Below, in pieces: positions 58,848 through 64,000 of a stretch of 64,000 nucleotides of DNA. Positions within the stretch are counted from its first letter, which is position 1. The number at the start of each line of letters is the position of its first letter. Made by a program: the position numbers and the translations under genes. A model generated the notes under the pieces. It saw only the letters and a program-made list of their open reading frames with translations, was not told the origin of the DNA and ran no database searches. Source of the DNA: Metaphire vulgaris (Eukaryota > Annelida > Clitellata > Crassiclitellata > Megascolecidae); NCBI GenBank assembly GCA_018105865.1, contig CM030862.1:10461306-10525305 (forward strand), written 5' to 3'.

Positions 58848-59613
58848 GTTGGCGTTTTATTTATTAATTTTTCGCCGACAAAATACAGAACTACAAGAAA
58901 ATGGAGAGTAGGCTGCGAGGACCTCCGGAGACGGGGTTCGAGATCGTCATCATAATCTTCGTCGTGGCGATGTGGATGAAGACACTGCTCTACCTGTGGT
59001 TCCACGGAATAACTAAATACCTGCAGACCGTCTGGAACGTCTACGACTGCGTCATGTTGACGCTGTTTTCGGCCACCTTCATCTGCTGGGCCCTGTCCGC
59101 CTATCAGGTTCAGCAGACTCCCGGATCGCAATACTGGCAGCGCTACCTGTGGAACGAGTGGGACCCGTGCATCATCGGAGAGCTGATATTCGCCTTTGCC
59201 GTGCTCGCCGCCTTCTTCAAGCTGCTCTTCTTCTTCCAGTTCAACAGTTCCATCGGAATGCTAATGGTAAATGACATGAAGTAAGTAAGTAAAGTAAAAT
59301 CTCGTGGATTTCTATAGCGCCTTGGAAAGCAGCACAACAGTAGCTGCTTATTCTTAGGCGCTCAGCCTCTCTTAAAATGGCTATGGTGAAGGTATGTGAT
59401 CAGCCAGGCAAATGATGATGATGATGATGATGATGAGGGTACGATTTGTGACCTGGAGCAGTGGGGGGAATATATCGAGCTTGAGGGGATGTAGTTGTTG
59501 GGAAATGTAGCAGTGTGGGGATGTGGTGGTGAGGGGATGTAGCAGTAAGGGGGATGCAGTTGGGCAGTGGGCGGAGGGGGAAGATTCCCCCATTCCCCCT
59601 ACAAATCGCGCCC

Positions 59614-59653
<40 letters not shown>

Positions 59654-60656
59654 CAGGGTGCGATTTGTGACCTGGAGCAGTGGGGGGATATGTCGAGCTT
59701 CGGGGGAATGTAGTTGTTGGACAAGAAGTGAACCAGCACCTTTTTTGGCACAAGTCGCTAATCGTAAACCATTTTAACAAAAGTTTCGCAGCTAATTCAT
59801 GAGTTCGGCGATTTGATATGAGGTAGTGAAATTAGACATTGTGCACGCTGAACAATGTAATGTAATATAATGTAACAATGTAATTTAATGTAACAATGTA
59901 ATGTAATGTAAGAAAATATTTGTATTGCGCCTCTTCTAAAGAATTACTCAGAAGCGTTCCCGCTGCAATTAATGAATTAATGATGATGACGACGACTACG
60001 ATGATGATGACGATGACGATGATGATGACGATGACGTCGATGATGGTGGTAGTAATGGTGGTGATGATGATGAGAAGAAGAAGAAGAAGAAGAAGAAGAA
60101 GAAGAAGAAGAAGAAGAAGAGGAAAAGGAAAAGGAGGAAGAAAAGGAGCGATAACAAATATCAACATTCTAACACGAATTATCTCTCTTACAACAGGTGT
60201 CAATGGTGCAGATGGTCAGGGATACGGCCGGATTCCTTTCCATTCTTCTCACGATCGTCGCTTCGTTCGCCGTCGGTCTGTGCAACATCTTTCAGCCGTA
60301 CCATGGCAACGTTCGTCGCCAGGACGACGCCACCGATGTCCAGAACACCGCGTTCACCTCTCTAATATCGGCTCTGGCTAGCCTCTACTGGGGCTTCTTC
60401 GGCTACACCGGGCCGGAGACCGCCAAGGTGGTGGTGCCCGAGCAGAAGGTGCTGATCGGCAACCAGACGCTGACGATCTACAACGCCCACCGACTGACGG
60501 AGACCGTCGGGACGATGTTCCTCGCCGCCTTCTACCTGTTCTGCGTGGTCGCCCTGATGAACATGCTGGTGGCCATGCTGACCAGCGCCTACACCAGTGT
60601 CCTGCTGAACGCGGACACCGAGTGGAAGTTCAACCGGACCAAGGTAAATTGTCCTG

Positions 60657-60744
<88 letters not shown>

Positions 60745-60827
60745 GTAAGTCCAGTCCTCGCTGTTGATATCGGAAGAATTCGTTGCCTGATGGGAAGAAT
60801 TTCCTGAAAACCAAGCATTCCTTTATA

Positions 60828-60908
<81 letters not shown>

Positions 60909-61105
60909 GGTAAGGGCTTGTGAAGAGTTTCGACGAAATAACAGTAACAGCAGACACGATAAATGGATTCGAACGCCGTCTGGGAGAGACTGGGTTTATT
61001 AAATGTTGACTGTTGGCGATTTACAGTACAGTGTAGATGGAAATGGCTTTTACTTTGCCTGTATTTATCTCTGTTTCTGTCTGTGTTTCTGTCTCTGTCT
61101 TTGTC

Positions 61106-61204
<99 letters not shown>

Positions 61205-61267
61205 AGTGGTTTTGACACATGCTAACTTAGTCTCCTAAACCACTTGCAATCGCGTTATTATTATTAT

Positions 61268-61359
<92 letters not shown>

Positions 61360-61431
61360 GCCGAGAGAAAATTGGAGAAACATGATTGCCTCAATCTTCT
61401 GATAGAGGATGACACATAAAGAGAAAAGAGA

Positions 61432-61520
<89 letters not shown>

Positions 61521-63275
61521 AGATTTATCTGTCACCATTTATCCATCTGTTAAACGTTCATTCATTCAGCTGCGTTTGCGTTTTTTGGCTTCTTTATTCC
61601 GCCTGTCCTTTCGTCCTTCCGTTCGTCCGTGTGAAGATCTGGCTAAGTTTCTTCGTATCCGAGGATTACCTACCGATCCCCTTCAACCTCTTGCCAAAGC
61701 CGATCACATTCTACCATTTCGCACTGTGGCTGGTGGCGCGCTGTAGACAGATAAAGAAAAACAAAACGGTAAGCACCAAAGAATTGCTGTACTATTATGA
61801 AGACTAAGAGTAATAAAAAGAAGGAGGAGGAGGAGGAGGAGGAGAAGAAGAAGAAGGAGGAGGAGGAGGAGGAGAAGAAGGAGAAGAACTTCTAGCTTAG
61901 AATTTGTTTTCTGAAAGTTAAAACTAATAATAGTACACAACTTATATAGAAGAAGAAGAAGAAGAAGAAGAAGAAGAAGAAGAAGAAGAAGAAGAAGAAG
62001 AAGAAGAAGAAGAAGAAGAAGGACTTCTAGCTTAGAATTTGTTTACTGGAAGTTAAGAATAATAATAGTACACAACTTATGTAATTTTGTAAACATTACT
62101 CGTAACATTCCCTATACAGTATATCGAACCGCGATTTTCATCATAAGAACCTGGAGAGAATAGACTACATTTTAGAATGTGATAACAACATGGCTCGCAC
62201 ATTAAGTACCAGATAAACTTGGGAACCACTGTTTTAGATTATGTTCACGACAATCATTTTGGAATAATTATGAATTATGCTATGTTAACCCGTAGCAATA
62301 TAGTGCAATTAAGTATTTATATAATATTCAATTTATTTTTCTATACATGATCATTGTGCATGGGCGCCCGCACATTGGAGCAAGAGGGGGCACTTGCCCC
62401 CTCTTGGGAAAAAAATTCCAATATTTCCCATTAAAATGTGAAAACCTTGCTAAAAGATTAACCATGACCATTGTGTTAAAAAGTGTTTTGCCCCCTCTTG
62501 GAAAAATTTCTGTGGCATAGCCATGGCCATTATGTTTTGCCCCTCCTGGAAAAATTTCTGTGGGAGCCCATGTCATTGTGCTTATGATTTAATGGAAATA
62601 AACTCGGTTTAATATCAACAGTGGGTGCGCGGTGGAGTAGTGGTTAGCGCACTGGTCTGCCAGTCTTGAGGTCCGCGGTTCAACTCCCGGCCGCGGCGCA
62701 GAAACTTTTCGGTTGTTTCTGTACATCGGGTGTTAACTCGGTGGAAGGAAAGGCGGCGATGGAAGGGCTGGCAACCGCCCTCATTCGGCCGTTGCCATGT
62801 AAAACTGAAGGCGCTAACCCTTCGGTTCTCCGTTACGGGCGCGGAGCCTATGGGGTGTATATACGCGCCTTTGATATTAACATTAATTTCAAACGAGCAT
62901 TGTATTTTGTCGAATTTGTGGACTTTGGATTAGAAACCGGCGGCCGAAAAAGCCGAAAAAGCCGAAGACCGTAAGACCGAATCGGGCGTGTCGTTTGCGG
63001 CATTCAACTGCATCCGATGTTGCCACTTCGGTGATTACGACGAGCAGAGGGAGATGCTCGAGGAGGAGGCCTATAGCGGCATGATGAGCAGGCTGATCCA
63101 GAGGTACCTCACGTCGCATCAGCGCAAGGTCCAGCAGGCGCAGGGCGAAACGGAATCTACCGGATTCATCGCGATCGTCAACAAACAGCTGCGGGAGCTG
63201 ACGTCCGAAGTGAAACAGCTGAGAAAGGAGCTGATCACAAGTCGTTTAGTTCGCTCGCCAGTCGCTAGGAACTAG
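53726..63275 (+). CDS. TRPC-type cation channel (gene span)
   Basis: Eight exons join in frame: 53726-54241 (5' edge approximate), 55120-55326, 56461-56632, 57822-58046, 58889-59266, 60197-60643, 61637-61768 and 62934-63275, with phases 2,2,0,0,0,0,0. They encode about 805 residues. The order is ankyrin-type repeats (GHTALHLAVIGDDLPMVEHL; TPLILACHQDNFNLVRILLE), the TRPC linker (INRYKSVCSPSYLCLASTDP), the pre-S1 motif PNCQQ with W downstream, S1-S6, pore LYWGFFGYTGPE, and the TRP box EWKFNRTK. The C-terminal helix is VNKQLRELTSEVKQLRKEL. The family forms plasma-membrane Ca2+/Na+ channels opened downstream of phospholipase C. The pore differs from the usual TRPC LFW..FGL. The N-terminal start is unresolved. 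Confidence 0.88.
54261..54448. mobile_element. hAT-like MITE, family A, in TRPC intron
   Basis: cagtgtttattctagg to ggctagaataaacactg. tgcttcac is repeated on both flanks (one extra base on the right). It lies only 19 bp after the exon. Confidence 0.85.
54464..54548 (+). repeat. (GTCT)n/(CT)n microsatellite
   Basis: Alternating GTCT and CT blocks, as at 61105-61203. Confidence 0.9.
54814..54893. mobile_element. piggyBac-like mini-MITE, copy 4
   Basis: TTAA-bounded, CCCCTTAACTGGGG to CAGTTAAGGGG. The flanking GTGCAGTG repeats at 54905-55065 (gcagtgataaatttt type) may be a separate short tandem. Confidence 0.8.
55120..55326 (+). CDS. TRPC exon: linker helices
   Basis: Acceptor TTTCTCTTTAG, phase 2 on both sides. 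It reads RTYRRDKEFLNESIARINRY through CLASTDPILDAFELNQELLE to AQKCAR, then GTAAGG. It matches the TRPC segment of the form INIYKALASPS...DPFLTAFQLS. Confidence 0.9.
55566..55752. mobile_element. hAT-like MITE, family A, inverted, in TRPC intron
   Basis: cagtgtttattctagcc to gcctagaataaacactg. The flanks atggattc and gtggattg match at 6 of 8 bases. Confidence 0.75.
55958..56122 (-). mobile_element. RTE-type LINE fragment
   Basis: tttattttcatgccatattc and 'tttgatgttgtatttagttt' repeat the text at 30545-30610 in the same orientation. It ends at an (ATT)n array. Confidence 0.55.
56330..56414 (+). repeat. (ATT)n microsatellite
   Basis: Lies 45 bp upstream of the TRPC exon acceptor at 56460. A further ATT array is at 56123-56175. 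Confidence 0.95.
56461..56632 (+). CDS. TRPC exon: end of N-terminal domain
   Basis: Acceptor GTCTTTGATTGTAG in phase 2. It reads SFAVEMLSLCRTTDEVTLLL through FGRVIKAVDYNLKSFVTHPN to CQQ, then GTGGTC in phase 0. The KSFVTHPNCQQ end equals the conserved KEFVAQPNCQQ of TRPC channels. Confidence 0.9.
56732..56776 (+). repeat. (TA)n microsatellite
   Basis: About 21 TA units. Confidence 0.9.
56861..57102 (+). mobile_element. tRNA-Gly-like SINE, copy 1
   Basis: gtgcggtggagcagtggttgg (A box), a ctgcc anticodon-loop-like centre, ggttcaactcccggccgc (B box), then a tail ending 'cggttctccgt'. Copy 2 at 62625-62833 matches closely but lacks about 34 bp after 'ttgtttctgt'. Confidence 0.75.
57103..57329. 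mobile_element. Family D MITE fragment
   Basis: Lacks the left end. It closes 'atcctggctacgccactg' and shares 'aaccccc..tggctgcc' with 7139-7408. Confidence 0.6.
57440..57540 (+). mobile_element. LINE 3'-end fragment
   Basis: 'tctgaccgatctcaggaatg', gaagtaccatcgattgatac and 'atggtgctatagaagtgcat', immediately followed by an ATT array. The last segment repeats at 57568-57596. Confidence 0.65.
57541..57712 (+). repeat. (ATT)n/(TTTA)n microsatellite
   Basis: LINE-tail derived. A second 'agaactggtgctatagaagt' unit lies within it. Confidence 0.9.
57713..57792. mobile_element. piggyBac-like mini-MITE, copy 5 (inverted)
   Basis: TTAA-bounded, with ggatatatccgggatcccca inside. It ends 28 bp before the TRPC exon acceptor. 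Confidence 0.75.
57822..58046 (+). CDS. TRPC exon: S1-S2
   Basis: Acceptor GTTAACTTTAG, then VLCNEWLQAFSAFRSVRFVG and two hydrophobic spans (MCYLILYRMLLYPFIAIICW; SAASYFVFLIFILIQ), then GTATTC. 75 codons, phase 0 on both sides. Confidence 0.9.
58075..58370 (+). repeat. (ACT)n microsatellite with a duplicated CATCCTCCT unit
   Basis: The same phrase (ACT)n-CATCCTCCT-(ACT)4-TCT recurs three times, so a higher-order unit of 60-90 bp was amplified. Confidence 0.85.
58721..58848 (+). repeat. (ATT)n-(ATC)n-(ATT)n microsatellite
   Basis: Lies 40 bp upstream of the next TRPC exon. Just before it (58570-58720) is a small inverted pair around gtgggaacg. Confidence 0.9.
58889..59266 (+). CDS. TRPC exon: S3-S4
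   Basis: Acceptor AAAATACAG, 126 codons. It reads NYKKMESRLRGPPETGFEIV, then hydrophobic spans IIIFVVAMWMKTLLYLWF, CVMLTLFSATFICWALSAY and ELIFAFAVLAAFFKLLFFFQ, ending IGMLM before GTAAAT. WDPCIIGE replaces the WHP..VAE start of TRPC S4. Confidence 0.9.
59283..59400 (+). mobile_element. aagtaaagtaaaatctcgtg repeat fragment
   Basis: taaagtaaaatctcgtggat and 'ttctatagcgcc' recur at 34950-35040 and 37103-37140. It is the end of an interspersed (probably LINE/SINE) family. Confidence 0.5.
59415..59740 (+). repeat. Local duplication with (GAT)n
   Basis: gatgagggtacgatttgtga at 59430 and gatcagggtgcgatttgtga at 59650, each followed by cctggagcagtgggggg. A unit of about 220 bp containing a GAT array is duplicated. 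Confidence 0.7.
60072..60150 (+). repeat. (GAA)n microsatellite
   Basis: GAAGAA array following GAT repeats, upstream of the TRPC pore exon. Confidence 0.9.
60197..60643 (+). CDS. TRPC exon: S5, pore, S6 and TRP box
   Basis: Acceptor CTTACAACAG, 149 codons. S5 is GFLSILLTIVASFAVGL, the pore helix and loop SALASLYWGFFGYTGPETA, S6 FLAAFYLFCVVALMNMLVAM, and the TRP box EWKFNRTK right before GTAAAT. MNMLVAMLTSAY matches the TRPC NMLIAMMNNSY. The S5-pore turret is short. Confidence 0.92.
60658..60909 (+). repeat. Two (AAT)n arrays
   Basis: AAT arrays at 60658-60743 and 60826-60908, starting 15 bp after the TRPC donor. Confidence 0.95.
61105..61203 (+). repeat. (GTCT)n-(CT)n microsatellite
   Basis: About 17 GTCT units then CT-rich. 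Confidence 0.95.
61258..61514 (+). repeat. (ATT)n and (AAT)n arrays
   Basis: ATT, then AAT, then ATT blocks: an inverted arrangement (61270-61307 against 61308-61357) able to pair, followed by another ATT array at 61434-61514. Confidence 0.9.
61637..61768 (+). CDS. TRPC exon: post-TRP-box segment
   Basis: Acceptor GTGTGAAG, 44 codons: IWLSFFVSEDYLPIPFNLLP, then KPITFYHFALW, up to GTAAGC. PIPFNLLPKP corresponds to the second TRP motif (LPTPFNVIPSPK) of TRPC channels. Confidence 0.9.
61823..62022 (+). repeat. (GAG/GAA)n arrays with a duplicated flank
   Basis: Two purine arrays, each followed by acttctagcttagaatttgt and 'taatagtacacaactta', so a 130-150 bp unit is duplicated in tandem. Confidence 0.85.
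62365..62580. mobile_element. Interspersed repeat with 'gcccctcttgg' motif
   Basis: gcactttgcccc-type phrases (ttgccccctcttgggaaaaa) repeat three times at 62390-62555. A relative of 11690-12000 (cacttgccattctgc) is possible. It is non-coding. Confidence 0.4.
62625..62833 (+). mobile_element. tRNA-Gly-like SINE, copy 2
   Basis: gtgcgcggtggagtagtggtt (A box), gtctgccagtc loop, ggttcaactcccggccgcgg (B box), tail to 'cggttctccgtt'. It lies 100 bp upstream of the last TRPC exon. Confidence 0.75.
62934..63275 (+). CDS. TRPC terminal exon: coiled-coil C-terminus and stop
   Basis: Acceptor TTTGGATTAG, 113 codons then TAG. It opens with KPAAEKAEKAEDRKTESGVS, then FNCIRCCHFGDYDEQREMLE, then MMSRLIQRYL and a heptad-rich helix KQLRELTSEVKQLRKELI. 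C-terminal coiled coils assemble TRPC tetramers. MSRLIQRYL parallels MRNLVKRYV of TRPC proteins. Confidence 0.88.
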   Translation, partial: KPAAEKAEKAEDRKTESGVSFAAFNCIRCCHFGDYDEQREMLEEEAYSGMMSRLIQRYLTSHQRKVQQAQGETESTGFIAIVNKQLRELTSEVKQLRKELITSRLVRSPVARN

Positions 63276-64000
63276 GTCTTCACTTGACTCTGATATCCTG
63301 TCTCTCTGTGTGTTCCAGTCGCTGCAACTCTCCTCTCGGCGCGGATTTTACTGACGGTCGAACGAGTGTGTGGGTGTGTTTGCGAATGCATGCGTGCGTT
63401 TTTTGTACCTTTTTTTACTTGGCGCAGTTTTTCTATATTCAAACGAATAATTTTTGTATGCAGCGATAATGATTCGCGTAAAACGTTTTAACTAGAATAT
63501 AGCGTCGAATTTTACAGTATCTAGTCGCTGTAAATTCTAGTAATTCCTACAGATGCCAGCTTTAACTCTTTATTGAACAATATTTACTGCAGGCAACATA
63601 GTGAATATAGGGTTAACCAGGCAATATAGGGTTAAATGTGTGCATGCGTGCGTTTTTTTGTACTTTTTTTTTACTTGGCGCAGTTTTTCTATATTAAAAC
63701 GAATAATTTTTACTCCAGGCACTGGTCTGTTACTACACGTAACAAGAGAGGAAGTTTCATGGTGTCATTAATTAACTTATTTTACTAACTTATCTAGCAT
63801 AATGAAACAATTAAAAATTCTTCTCCCCACTGAACTGATTCTTCTCCCTTTACCCCACTTGGCATGGCTCTAAAATATTACTATGAACATGTTGCATCAG
63901 TCAGTCATTCGGTCAATAAAACAATACAAACTCCTGTTTGAATCATCATTGACATTACAAGAGTTTTTTTATTATATTGATAAATTTTACGGCGCTTAAG
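63276..64000 (+). other. TRPC 3' untranslated and flanking region
   Basis: AT-rich with a duplicated phrase: tgcatgcgtgcgttttttgt and 'acttggcgcagtttttctat' occur at 63387-63440 and 63641-63695. No further exon is seen. Confidence 0.5.
63915..63920 (+). terminator. Candidate polyadenylation signal AATAAA
   Basis: AATAAA in ggtcaataaaacaat, 640 bp after the TRPC stop. Confidence 0.4.

Overview
This is intron-rich animal nuclear DNA, not bacterial or viral. Coding sequence occurs as short, GC-richer islands with GT/AG borders inside long AT-rich stretches packed with microsatellites and short inverted-repeat transposons. The gene families (a SYK/ZAP-70-type tandem SH2 protein, a universal stress protein, a TRPC-type channel), the TTAGGG-type repeat and the transposon load suggest a marine invertebrate metazoan. 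I cannot fix the phylum from sequence alone.

Layout. (1) 1-9431, plus: the 3' nine exons of a SYK/ZAP-70-like gene. It has two SH2 domains and an in-frame stop about 100 codons after the second, with no kinase domain found. The first SH2 lacks the phosphotyrosine-binding arginine. (2) 9432-22360: no confident gene. It holds LINE fragments, MITEs, a TATA/initiator-like site near 12.8 kb and GC-rich promoter-like islands near 14.9-15.5 and 18.2 kb. (3) 22361-29341, minus: one exon resembling the start of a Cys-loop receptor ligand-binding domain, four phase-compatible exons of an unrecognised coiled-coil protein, and a separate short terminal exon. (4) 29860-40310: LINE remnants, long microsatellites, a possible minus-strand terminal exon at 34.2 kb and a diverged tandem duplication of about 2.15 kb. 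(5) 40311-40814, minus: two phase-matched exons of a Gly/Tyr/His-rich peptide. (6) 47244-50101, plus: a complete four-exon universal stress protein gene, 262 residues by my splicing. (7) 51903 or 53.7 kb to 63275, plus: a nearly complete TRPC-family channel gene with ankyrin repeats, six membrane segments, pore, EWKF TRP box and a C-terminal coiled coil. A polyadenylation signal follows at 63915.

The space between exons is a graveyard of non-autonomous DNA transposons. Several families begin CAG(T)G, end CACTG and are flanked by matching 8-bp duplications, the hAT pattern. One tiny family sits between TTAA tetramers, the piggyBac pattern. Several long microsatellites begin exactly at LINE 3' ends. 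The three main genes do not form an operon or an obvious pathway, although SYK-type adaptors and TRPC channels both act in receptor/phospholipase C signalling in other animals. That link is inference only.

All exon calls come from reading frame, splice-site and phase consistency plus remembered family features. No alignment or transcript data were available.
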